DNA from: 39-52-133 sp035531075
Lineage (GTDB): Bacteria > Pseudomonadota > Gammaproteobacteria > Burkholderiales > Gallionellaceae
Direction: 5' to 3'
Length of the DNA: 64,000 bases
Assembly: GCA_035531075.1 (NCBI GenBank)
Contig: DATKTO010000031.1
Span: forward strand, 137,525-201,524
Shown here piece after piece: positions 8,431 through 16,060 of the stretch; the stretch's first letter is position 1, and each line of letters opens with the position of its first letter. Made by a program: the position numbers and the translations under genes. Under the pieces are notes generated by a model. That model had not been told where the DNA came from, did no database searches, and saw only the letters and a list, made by a program, of their open reading frames with translations.

Positions 8431-8550
8431 GCCGCAGAGACCACAGAGGACACGAAGAAAGCTGCAAGAGTCTGAAAATATTAGTTCTTGACCAATAAGT
8501 TATGCGCAACTTTCAAAATTAAAATCGTTTCTCTCTGTGTTCTCTGTGGC
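8431..8550. repeat. MITE-like element, CAGAGA-type terminal repeats
   Basis: Imperfect inverted termini gccgcagagaccacagagga (8431-8450) and ctctctgtgttctctgtggc (8531-8550) bound a 120-bp element in the ligJ-ligK gap. The interior is A+T-rich and non-coding. It resembles the 2023-2131 element in size and end structure. Confidence 0.6.
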
Positions 8551-8568
8551 TGATTTTCGGTATTAAAA

Positions 8569-9597
8569 TTACTTCCCCTTGGCCTTCAACGCTGCATCCA
8601 GTCGCGGATACACGCGGCGCGCATTGCCTTCGTACACCTTGTAGCGATCCTCAGCTGCAAGGATGGTTGAGTCCTCGATGTAGCGTTTTGTATCGTCGTA
8701 GTAGTGGCCGGTTTCAGGATCGATGCCGCGCACCGCGCCTATCATCTCAGACGCAAACAGGATGTTCTCAACAGGAATCACCTTGGTCAGCAGATCGATG
8801 CCGGGCTGATGATAGACACAGGTATCGAAGAAGATATTGTTGAGCAGATGATCCTTCAGTAGCGGCTTTTTCAGTTCCTGCGCCAGACCGCGGAAGCGGC
8901 CCCAATGGTAAGGCACCGCGCCGCCGCCGTGCGGAATCACAAACTTCAGCGTCGGGAAATCCTTGAACAGATCCGAGGTCAGGCATTGCATGAAGGCCGT
9001 GGTATCGGCATTCAAGTAATGCGCGCCGGTAGTGTGGAAGCAGGCATTGCAGCTGGTGCTGACATGCACCATTGCGGGAATTTCATACTCGACCATTTTT
9101 TCATAGATCGGGTACCAGTGGCGGTCGCTCAACGGCGGCGAAGTCCAGTGCCCGCCAGATGGGTCAGGATTCAGGTTGATGCCGACAAAGCCATATTCCT
9201 TGATGCAGCGTTCCAGCTCCGGAATGCAGGTCTTCGGATCGACGCCCGGTGACTGTGGCAGCATTGCGGCGCCGATAAAATTATCCGGAAAAAGCTGCGA
9301 CACGCGGAAGCATAATTCGTTGCAGATTGCCGCCCAGGTCGAGCTGGTTTCATAGTTGCCGATGTGGTGCGCCATGAAGCTGGCGCGCGGCGAAAATATG
9401 GTGAGGTCGCTGCCACGCTCCAGCATTTTTTTGAGCTGATTAGTGACGATAGTTTCACGCAATTCGTCGTCGCTGATTTTTAGCTCGGAGGCTTTGGGTG
9501 TGAGGGTAGGGTCTTTCAATCCGGCGATCTGGCGGTTGCGCCAGTCTTCCAGCGCCTTGGGTGCGGTGGTGTAATGCCCGTGGCAATCAATAATCAT
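8569..9597 (-). CDS. ligJ: 4-oxalomesaconate hydratase
   Basis: A 342-residue amidohydrolase-fold hydratase forming 4-carboxy-4-hydroxy-2-oxoadipate from the oxalomesaconate isomer. It starts MIIDCHGHYTTAPK with the metal-binding HxH (H6, H8) and continues with FSPRASFMAHHIG, GFVGINLNPDPSGGHW, FVIPHGGGAVPYHWGRFRG, FFDTCVYHQPG and FASEMIGAVRGIDP. All match LigJ of SYK-6 as remembered. The ORF is open for 45 more codons upstream, but homology and length put the start at 9597. It is the second gene of the leftward lig operon. Confidence 0.95.
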   Translation of the reverse strand: MIIDCHGHYTTAPKALEDWRNRQIAGLKDPTLTPKASELKISDDELRETIVTNQLKKMLERGSDLTIFSPRASFMAHHIGNYETSSTWAAICNELCFRVSQLFPDNFIGAAMLPQSPGVDPKTCIPELERCIKEYGFVGINLNPDPSGGHWTSPPLSDRHWYPIYEKMVEYEIPAMVHVSTSCNACFHTTGAHYLNADTTAFMQCLTSDLFKDFPTLKFVIPHGGGAVPYHWGRFRGLAQELKKPLLKDHLLNNIFFDTCVYHQPGIDLLTKVIPVENILFASEMIGAVRGIDPETGHYYDDTKRYIEDSTILAAEDRYKVYEGNARRVYPRLDAALKAKGK

Positions 9598-9628
9598 TGA
9601 AAAACTCCTTGTATTGCGGAAAAGTTGA

Positions 9629-10318
9629 TCACGCGGGCTCCATATGGTGACGGCGCTTGACGTCCGCCACTTCAGACGAGCGCATGAAAGCGAGCAACGC
9701 ACGCACAGACGTGGGCTGGCTGGAGCCTGCACACAAACCTGCCGAAAATGTGGTCACGATCTCGCAACCGCCCGGCATCAATCCAAGCACATCGATACCA
9801 GGCAAACCGGCCAATTCGCTAAGCTGCTGGAAGCCCAGTTCAACCTCGCCTCTTGCCACCAATTGCCCAACCGGCACGCCGGCCGCTGCCCGCACGATGC
9901 GATCGCGCATGGTATCGGCAATGCCCCAGCGCTCAAACAGTTTCATCAGCGCTGTGCCACTCGGCCCGGTGGAATATCCTATGCTGCGCGCGGCTAGCAC
10001 GGCACGCCGCAACGCCCCTTCACTGCTTGTATCCGGCCGCGCTGCACCGCTACGCACCGCAATTGCCACGGAAGAATGCACCAGATCAGTCTTGCTGTCG
10101 GCGATCACGCACCCCGCCGCAATCAACTTGTCGATTGCATCAGCAGCAAGCACGACCAGGTCAAACGGCTCACCTGCCTGTACGCGCTTGGCCGCATCTA
10201 CACCGCCCGCCGATTCGAACGCAACCACAACACCATGGTGCCGCTGATAGGCGCTGGCCAATTCGGCCAGCACTTGCCGCGTCGCCATCGATGAAATTCC
10301 GGTAATTCTGGTGGTCAT
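9629..10318 (-). CDS. ModA-like substrate-binding-fold protein without signal peptide
   Basis: A 229-residue protein with the layout of a periplasmic binding protein of the SBP_bac_11/ModA type: FESAGGVDAAKRVQAGEPFDLVVLAADAID, then IGYSTGPSGTALMKLFERWG, then VGQLVARGEVELGFQQLSEL. No signal peptide or lipobox is visible, so the protein looks cytoplasmic. It is the first gene of the lig operon, 31 bp before ligJ, downstream of a 25-bp box. Function is unknown: a solute sensor, or a missing pathway step, are both guesses. A TTG at 10348 would add ten residues but also gives no signal sequence. Confidence 0.7.
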   Translation of the reverse strand: MTTRITGISSMATRQVLAELASAYQRHHGVVVAFESAGGVDAAKRVQAGEPFDLVVLAADAIDKLIAAGCVIADSKTDLVHSSVAIAVRSGAARPDTSSEGALRRAVLAARSIGYSTGPSGTALMKLFERWGIADTMRDRIVRAAAGVPVGQLVARGEVELGFQQLSELAGLPGIDVLGLMPGGCEIVTTFSAGLCAGSSQPTSVRALLAFMRSSEVADVKRRHHMEPA

Positions 10319-10434
10319 TTCTGGTATCCGTTGCAGAGGAGTAAACAAGGCGTGGCGGCCTGCATGATCAACCCCGTTATTATGGCTGGACTATAGTAGC
10401 GGCGCGGCGGGAATGCCGCTAGTTATCCTGCTTA

Positions 10435-10459
10435 CTAGCAGCTATCGATTATTGTGATA
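10435..10459. promoter_or_regulatory. 25-bp shared box upstream of the lig operon
   Basis: The sequence CTAGCAGCTATCGATTATTG-TGATA differs at 3 of 25 positions from 13555-13579 upstream of the P450 operon. It lies about 120 bp before the first lig-operon start codon and inside a larger dyad: ctgctta at 10429-10435 and taagcag at 10458-10464. ATCGATTA-TGT-AT has the spacing of a LysR-type site. It is a candidate operator for the LysR protein encoded at 13575-14486; no binding has been shown. Confidence 0.55.
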
Positions 10460-10470
10460 AGCAGTAAGTT

Positions 10471-11712
10471 TTATTTGGCCAGCAAACCGGCCAGGTCAAA
10501 TGCAGTGTCAGCAGCCTGTGCCGGCGCGGGCGACACTCCGGCGTCCAGCAGCTTGCGCGCCAGCAGATGGGTTTTGCTGTCGTTTACCGAATCTACCGCA
10601 ATGAGTTTTCCGCGATGGAAATGGCAGACAGAAAAGATGCCTGCATCGAGCGTACCGCGCACGGCCCATTCGTCGGAGCCGAAAGACAATCCGGCCATCT
10701 GCAGTTTCTTGTCGTATTGATCGCTCCAGAACCACGGTGTGGCGACAAAGGGACGCTCCTGACCCAGCAACGCAGCAGCAGCGGAACGTCCTTGCTCGGT
10801 GGCATTTTGCACCGATTCCAGCCGCAACAAGGAGCCATCGGGCAGACGTCGCGCAGTGCAGTCACCCGCAGCCACCACTCCTGCTACCGAGGTACGCCCG
10901 CAGGCATCAACAACGATGCCGCGATCACACTCGATTCCCGCAGCACGCGCCAAGGCATCGTTAGCGCAGACGCCGATGCCGACGACGACCAGCCCTGCAG
11001 GAAAACGTCGTCCATCTGTGGTTATAGCTGCAACCACCTGGCCGTCTTTACTTTCAACTGAGGACAGCTGTGCGTTGAGCAGCACACTTACGCCATGCGC
11101 TGTGTGGAGCTGGGCGTACCAGTCAGACAGTACAGGCGCCAGCACTCGCCCCAGCAGGCGCGGTGCCGCTTCCAGTACCGTCACCGCGAGGCCGCGTTTG
11201 CGCGCCGTAGCCGCCACTTCAAGGCCGATGAAGCCTCCGCCTATGACGACCACTGGCACGTTTTTTTCGCCGCAGTTTTGCAGATGACGAAGGATTGCGC
11301 TGGCATCGTCGCGCGAGCGCAGCGCCAGCACACCATCGGCACCTGCGCCCGGCACGTTCAATGCACGCGGCGTGGAACCGGTAGCAAGCACCAGTCCGGT
11401 GTAGTGCAGCGTGCTGCCTTCCGCCAGTCTGACGTTGCGCTTCGCGGTGTCAATGGCGCTGACTTTCACACTCGTGCGCAGCTCGATATTCTTGCGTGCC
11501 AACGCTTCTGGCGCACGCATCACCAGCTGTGCTGCATCCATCTCGCCGGCCAGCCAGGCTTTGGAAAGAGGAGGGCGATGGTAAGGACCGTAGGGCTCGT
11601 CGCCCAGCAGTATGATGTTGCCTTGATAGCCGCCGGCGCGCAGTGTCTCTGCGGCTTGCAAGCCGGCCTGGCCTGCACCTACGATCACAACCTGACCCTC
11701 AGCCTTGCTCAT
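10471..11712 (-). CDS. NAD(P)H-dependent ferredoxin reductase (FAD), P450 partner
   Basis: A 413-residue flavoprotein of the putidaredoxin-reductase/BphA4 type passing electrons from NAD(P)H to the adjacent ferredoxin. Visible parts are the FAD-binding GAGQAGLQAAETLR near residue 11, YHRPPLSK, LATGSTPR, the NAD-binding GGGFIGLEVAATARKRG, and VAAGDCTA before the reductase C-terminal domain with PWFWSDQYDKKLQ. It is the third gene of a P450-ferredoxin-reductase operon; 6 bp separate it from the ferredoxin. Confidence 0.92.
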   Translation of the reverse strand: MSKAEGQVVIVGAGQAGLQAAETLRAGGYQGNIILLGDEPYGPYHRPPLSKAWLAGEMDAAQLVMRAPEALARKNIELRTSVKVSAIDTAKRNVRLAEGSTLHYTGLVLATGSTPRALNVPGAGADGVLALRSRDDASAILRHLQNCGEKNVPVVVIGGGFIGLEVAATARKRGLAVTVLEAAPRLLGRVLAPVLSDWYAQLHTAHGVSVLLNAQLSSVESKDGQVVAAITTDGRRFPAGLVVVGIGVCANDALARAAGIECDRGIVVDACGRTSVAGVVAAGDCTARRLPDGSLLRLESVQNATEQGRSAAAALLGQERPFVATPWFWSDQYDKKLQMAGLSFGSDEWAVRGTLDAGIFSVCHFHRGKLIAVDSVNDSKTHLLARKLLDAGVSPAPAQAADTAFDLAGLLAK

Positions 11713-11718
11713 GCCAGA

Positions 11719-12042
11719 TTATTCCTGCACGTCAGGCAGGGTAACGATCAGCCCTTCCAGCGTTGCGGTGGCCTTGATCTGGCACGCCAGACGGCTGCCG
11801 GGACGGCGCTCGGCAGCCACATTTTCCAGCATGGCCAGTTCGTTTTCAGAAGGTGGCGGCAGCTCGCCCAGACGCGACTCTTCCACATAGCAGTGGCAGG
11901 TGGCGCAGGCGCAGGAGCCTCCGCACTCTCCGAGGATGCCGTCGATGCCGTTGGCGGTTGCACCCTGCATCAGGCTCCAGCCCTCCGGCAGTGCAACAGT
12001 GGTGGTCTGCCCGGAGGCTTCGATGTAGGTGATGTGAGGCAT
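11719..12042 (-). CDS. [2Fe-2S] ferredoxin, adrenodoxin/putidaredoxin type
   Basis: A 107-residue vertebrate-type [2Fe-2S] ferredoxin. Cluster ligands are C40, C46 and C49 in GECGGSCACATCH and C87 in SRLACQI. Additional cysteines C44 and C51 lie around the loop. GDE-type acidic docking residues typical of P450 partners (ENELAMLENV) follow. It lies between the P450 and the reductase genes and should shuttle single electrons between them. Confidence 0.93.
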   Translation of the reverse strand: MPHITYIEASGQTTTVALPEGWSLMQGATANGIDGILGECGGSCACATCHCYVEESRLGELPPPSENELAMLENVAAERRPGSRLACQIKATATLEGLIVTLPDVQE

Positions 12043-12081
12043 GCTGCTTGTTTCCCTTTATTTACTCGGTTGCTAAATGGC

Positions 12082-13245
12082 TTACCCGTTTGTTAAATCC
12101 AGTCGCAGCGGGCTGCGAAAGGTTGATGACGGCATCCAGTCCAGCTTGTCATGCACGCGGCGATATTCGGGGATCACCTTGTGCAGCTCGTCGAACGACA
12201 CTTTAACCGACAGGCGCGCAATCGCGGTGCCGAGGCAGGCATGCACGCCTCCGCCAAAGCCCAGATGACCACGCGGCTTGCGCGAGATGTCATACACATC
12301 GGGGTTGGCGAACTGGCGCTCGTCGCGGTTTCCCGAGCCGTAGGCCATGCAGACAAAGTCGCCCGCCTTCATGGTTTGCCCATGCAGCTCCACATCTTTC
12401 TGCAGGCTGCGGCGGAAACGCTGGGCCGAGGTGTTGAAGCGCAATGACTCCTCTATCGCATCCGGTAGCAGCGCGGGGTTGGCCACGCACTGACGGCGCG
12501 CATCGGCAAAGTCGGCCATATTGAGCGCAAACATGCTCATGAAGCCGCCCAGCGATTCGATACCCGCCATGATCAGCGTGGTGGTCGTCAGCAGCACTTC
12601 GCGTTCATCCAGCTTGTCGCCGTCGATCTCCGCCATGCTGAACTGTGAAATCAGGTCATTGGTGGGATTGGCGCGGCGTTCGGCGATGACTTTGGCGGCG
12701 TACTCCTGCATCCAGTTGTAGGCGGCAATATGCTCGGGGCCCTTGGCGCGTGTTTTCGCGTCGGACTGCACCATCATCACGGCTTTATCGCGCACGGTTT
12801 GCTCATCGCCCAGCGGCAAGCCGAGCACGGCAAACAGAACGCGTACGGTGAATTTTGACGAAAAATCGCCGATGAATTCAAACTGCTTTTTGCCCTGCAG
12901 ATCGGCAGCACACTGGCGCGCAATATTGCGGATAGGCTCGGCCATGCTTTCCATATTGCGCTTCATGAAGGCCTGCTGGATCAGTCCGCGCAGGCGGTCA
13001 TGGCGTGGTGGATCGGTGGTGCCCAAGGTGGCACCGGCACGGCCGGGCAACTCGGTCATCAGGTTGCCACGCGCGGAAGAGTAAGTCTCCCAGTCGTTGC
13101 CGGCGGCCACAATGTCGGTGTAGCGCGACAACACCCACATACCGGCTTCTTCACTCCAGAAACAGGGATGCTCATCGCGCAGGGTTTTGTAGAACGGAAA
13201 CGGATCCGCGTCCACCAAGGGCGAGTAGGGATCAAAACGGAACAT
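12082..13245 (-). CDS. Cytochrome P450
   Basis: A 387-residue soluble bacterial P450. Heme ligand C337 lies in FGFGGGVHACLG, the ExxR pair is E266/R269 (EESLR), and the I-helix reads AGIES at 227-231, with Ser where most P450s have Thr. It is the first gene of a class I electron-transfer operon with its own ferredoxin and reductase. Next to a protocatechuate pathway and downstream of a VanA-like remnant, O-demethylation or hydroxylation of a methoxy- or hydroxybenzoate is the likely role. The CYP family cannot be assigned by eye. Confidence 0.93.
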   Translation of the reverse strand: MFRFDPYSPLVDADPFPFYKTLRDEHPCFWSEEAGMWVLSRYTDIVAAGNDWETYSSARGNLMTELPGRAGATLGTTDPPRHDRLRGLIQQAFMKRNMESMAEPIRNIARQCAADLQGKKQFEFIGDFSSKFTVRVLFAVLGLPLGDEQTVRDKAVMMVQSDAKTRAKGPEHIAAYNWMQEYAAKVIAERRANPTNDLISQFSMAEIDGDKLDEREVLLTTTTLIMAGIESLGGFMSMFALNMADFADARRQCVANPALLPDAIEESLRFNTSAQRFRRSLQKDVELHGQTMKAGDFVCMAYGSGNRDERQFANPDVYDISRKPRGHLGFGGGVHACLGTAIARLSVKVSFDELHKVIPEYRRVHDKLDWMPSSTFRSPLRLDLTNG

Positions 13246-13320
13246 GATGTGTCTCCACTAGCAAGGTAAAAATGTTCAACAGATTATAAAATCTGCGCGC
13301 AAAAAAGCAGCGATTGTATT

Positions 13321-13446
13321 TCACGTTGCCTGCTCGGTAATCGCACGCTCTTGCTTGGCGATGCGATCAAGTATACGCCGCGCCTGCACCCCGCCGGCAT
13401 CAATATTCAGCTGTAGTAATCGCCGCTCGGGATGCACTCCCAATTT
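13321..13446 (-). pseudogene. C-terminal remnant of a VanA-like Rieske oxygenase
   Basis: Leftward translation gives 41 codons plus TGA that read LGVHPERRLLQLNID, AGGVQARRILDRIAKQERA and a short tail. This is the C-terminal signature of the VanA/phthalate-type Rieske oxygenase alpha subunit (PERxLLxLNIDAGGVQARR). No Rieske CxH or mononuclear-iron region remains upstream, where the frame becomes unrelated. The remnant lies between the regulator and the P450, in the position of a former first structural gene. Confidence 0.7.
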
Positions 13447-13554
13447 GCAGGAATGGGTTGCCCCCCTGCAGCATTCAAAGCCTGGTACCTTGTGGATTGA
13501 TTTAATGCCGGGATATTAGCGAACCTGGCGCAATGCAGCTATGTATAAGAGGCG

Positions 13555-13579
13555 CTAGCTGCTATCGATTAATGTTATA
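13555..13579. promoter_or_regulatory. 25-bp shared box upstream of the P450 operon
   Basis: CTAGCTGCTATCGATTAATG-TTATA matches 10435-10459 with 3 differences. It overlaps the last bases of the LysR gene and lies about 310 bp upstream of the P450 start, with the VanA remnant in between. It would be the promoter-proximal site of the former vanA-like gene. Confidence 0.5.
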
Positions 13580-14486
13580 GGGAGAGACCGTCACCGGTAT
13601 TTTTGATGATCAGCTCGCGCATAAGCTGCATCACATGCTTGGTCAATGGTGTCACAGGCTTGTGTGCCGAAATTGCAAGGCAAAGCGTACTCATCAGATT
13701 GGGCTCGACCAGCGGCCGCAGAATGAAAGCCTCCGGCTGATGTTCAATTGCGATGGTGTTGCGCGGCAATACGGCATGGCCATGGCCCGCCCGCACCAGG
13801 TCGAGAATGGAGCGAACGCTGGAAATTTCCCATGCAACATTCAACTTTAGCCCGGTCAACGCAGCCTGCGCTTCCATCAGTTTGCGTATGGCGTGCGCCC
13901 TTTCCGGTACTATCAGCGGATAGTTGACCAGGTCATCGAATTTGACAGCTGCATTTTTGTCTGCCTTACTGTCCGCCGGACTCACCAGAACCAGCGGCAC
14001 TTGCAGCACCGGTATGATTTCAAGCGATGTCTGCGATGCCGGATTGTGCAGCAGCCCAATATCTGCCCGGCCGGTGGATACCCATTCTGCAAGGTGCGTC
14101 GACAAGCCTTCAACAATTGCAAGGCGCGCCTTCGGAAATGCGCGCTTGAAACCTTCTACCAGAGGCAGGGTAAGCATGCGGCCCATGGTCGGCGGCAGCC
14201 CAACGACTATGCGCCCTATCGGCTCGTCGCGGGAAGCATCGATGTCTTCTTTTACCCGGGATACGAGCTGCAGAATGTCTATGCTATGCTCAAACAGTCT
14301 TTTTCCTGCCTCTGTCAGCACGATTCCCCGCCCGTTGCGCAACATCAGCGTAACGCTCAAATCCACTTCCAGCAGGCGTATCTGGCGCGACAGTGCCGAT
14401 TGTGCAATATTCAAAACAATTGCCGCCTTGCTGAGACTTCCCATCTCGGCGGTGCGCACAAAATACTCAAGCTGATTGAGGTTCAT
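13575..14486 (-). CDS. LysR-family transcriptional regulator
   Basis: A 303-residue LysR-type regulator. The N-terminal winged HTH (NLNQLEYFVRTAEMGSLSKA, then AQSALSRQIRLLE) covers residues 2-60, and the effector domain runs from about residue 92 (GRIVVGLPPTMGR). The protein most resembles Nac/GbpR-like members. It is transcribed leftward toward the P450 operon and away from the liv operon, with a 330-bp divergent gap containing a TTAAGCTTAA palindrome. It is the only DNA-binding regulator in the aromatic block and the probable aromatic-acid sensor. Confidence 0.9.
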   Translation of the reverse strand: MNLNQLEYFVRTAEMGSLSKAAIVLNIAQSALSRQIRLLEVDLSVTLMLRNGRGIVLTEAGKRLFEHSIDILQLVSRVKEDIDASRDEPIGRIVVGLPPTMGRMLTLPLVEGFKRAFPKARLAIVEGLSTHLAEWVSTGRADIGLLHNPASQTSLEIIPVLQVPLVLVSPADSKADKNAAVKFDDLVNYPLIVPERAHAIRKLMEAQAALTGLKLNVAWEISSVRSILDLVRAGHGHAVLPRNTIAIEHQPEAFILRPLVEPNLMSTLCLAISAHKPVTPLTKHVMQLMRELIIKNTGDGLSL

Positions 14487-14816
14487 GAAAGGCTTATATA
14501 CGTTGCGTAAAACTTAAGCTTAACATATACCCTTCAATCTGAATAAACAGCAAGCGTGCCGCTCTTGGCTTCCCGTTACCCCAAGCGATCTCCTGATCAT
14601 CGCAACTAGCCGTAATTCAAAAATTCAGGCAAAACGCCAGCGGTGCAAGGAAGTTTGATTTTTAAATGCTGGCTATTGAATTTTGGCATATCTCAAAGTC
14701 AGAAATTGCACTTGCTAAACGGGTTGTTTTCACAGATAGTCGTCGTCATGAGCCGGTTCAACCCACAAGACTGGATGAACTTGCTTTCACTTGATGATCC
14801 ATTTAGGAGACAAGCC
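14487..14816. promoter_or_regulatory. Divergent lysR-livK intergenic region
   Basis: 330 bp without a convincing gene. A perfect palindrome TTAAGCTTAA at 14514-14523, flanked by tatata and atatac, sits about 30 bp upstream of the LysR start and is a candidate autoregulatory LysR site. An ORF open through the region is not homologous to binding proteins and precedes the signal peptide. GGAGA at about 14807-14811 is the ribosome site for the TTG start of livK. Confidence 0.5.
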
Positions 14817-15980
14817 TTGAAAAACATATTTCTCAGCATCACAGCCCTGACCGCTACACTGGTATTTTCTGCCTGTGCATCAGCGGATACATTCAAGATC
14901 GGTCTGATTCTGCCCATGACAGGTCAGCAGGCATCGACTGGTCGCCAAATTGAAGCCGCTGCCAAATTGTATATGGCGCAGCACGGTGATATGGTTGCAG
15001 GCAAGAAAATTGAACTGATCATCAAGGACGATACCACTGTGCCTGACGTCACCAAACGCATGGCGCAGGAGCTGATCGTCAACGACAAAGTGAATGTGCT
15101 GGCGGGCTTTGGTATCACACCTTCAGCCTTCGCCACGGCGCCGCTTGCCACCCAGTCCAAAACTCCGATGGTGGTGATGGCTGCAGCAACCTCCACTATC
15201 ACCGAGGCTTCACCCTACATTGTGCGCACCAGTTTCACGCTGGCGCAGGCGTCCGTGAGTATTGCCGACTGGGCGCCCAAGCATGGTATCAAGAAGGTCG
15301 TGACCCTGGTCAGCGATTACGGTCCCGGTATCGACGCCGAGAAATTCTTCATTCAGCATTTCACATCGAGAGGCGGCCAGATCGTAGAGTCGCTGCGCGT
15401 GCCTATGCGTAACCCGGACTTCGCCCCTTTCCTGCAGAAGGTGCGTGATGCCAAACCGGATGCGCTTTTTGTATTCGTACCCTCCGGTGCAGGCGCAGCT
15501 GTGATGAAGCAGTTCCTTGAGCGCGGCATGGACAAGGCCGGCATCAAGCTCATCGGCACCGGCGACATCACCGATGATGACCAGCTCAACGACATGGGCG
15601 ACGGCGCACTCGGCGTGGTGACCGCTCACCACTATGCTGCCGCTCACCCCTCAGCCAGGAACAAGGAATTCGTGCAGGCATTCGAAAAAGCCAACAAGGG
15701 CATGCGCCCCAACTTCATGGCTGTGGCCGGTTATGACGGCATGCATGTAATTTATGAAGCGCTCAAGGCAACCAAGGGCCAGGGCGACGGCGATGCACTG
15801 CTCGCAGCGATGAAAGGCCAGGCTTTCGAAAGCCCTCGCGGCCCCATCTCCATCGATCCGCAGACCCGCGACATCGTGCAGAACATCTATCTGCGCAAGG
15901 TTGAAAAGCAAAACGGCCAACTCCACAACGTAGAGTTTGACGTGATCAAGGATGTCAAGGATCCAGGCAAGACCAAGTAA
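14817..15980 (+). CDS. livK: ABC importer periplasmic substrate-binding protein, LivK type
   Basis: A 387-residue periplasmic binding protein. The TTG at 14817, preceded by GGAGA, gives a clean signal peptide (KNIFLSITALTATLVFSAC, then ASA cleaved before DTFK). The mature part begins FKIGLILPMTGQQASTGRQI, the family start. The fold is the branched-chain amino-acid receptor type (Peripla_BP_6). The gene heads an importer operon beside an aromatic catabolic block, so an aromatic acid is a more likely ligand than leucine; this is inference from position. Confidence 0.88.
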   Translation: MKNIFLSITALTATLVFSACASADTFKIGLILPMTGQQASTGRQIEAAAKLYMAQHGDMVAGKKIELIIKDDTTVPDVTKRMAQELIVNDKVNVLAGFGITPSAFATAPLATQSKTPMVVMAAATSTITEASPYIVRTSFTLAQASVSIADWAPKHGIKKVVTLVSDYGPGIDAEKFFIQHFTSRGGQIVESLRVPMRNPDFAPFLQKVRDAKPDALFVFVPSGAGAAVMKQFLERGMDKAGIKLIGTGDITDDDQLNDMGDGALGVVTAHHYAAAHPSARNKEFVQAFEKANKGMRPNFMAVAGYDGMHVIYEALKATKGQGDGDALLAAMKGQAFESPRGPISIDPQTRDIVQNIYLRKVEKQNGQLHNVEFDVIKDVKDPGKTK

Positions 15981-15987
15981 CAATCCT

Positions 15988-16036
15988 TCCATTGTGTCCC
16001 ATGTAACCAGGATGGGACACAATGGATTCATTTTTT
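15988..16036 (+). terminator. Hairpin plus T-run between livK and livH
   Basis: A 15-bp perfect stem, tccattgtgtcccat (15988-16002) and its complement (16012-16026), with a 9-nt loop is followed by ttcatttttt. It sits 8 bp after the livK stop. Such a partial terminator would raise the level of the binding protein over the membrane parts. Confidence 0.8.
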
Positions 16037-16060
16037 CCCCTGATCCGATATGAATAGTTC

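Noticed and set aside
14643..14816. A 58-codon N-terminal extension of the LivK-type binding protein
   Set aside because: It would bury the signal peptide; the TTG at 14817 has a good ribosome site and gives a normal export signal.
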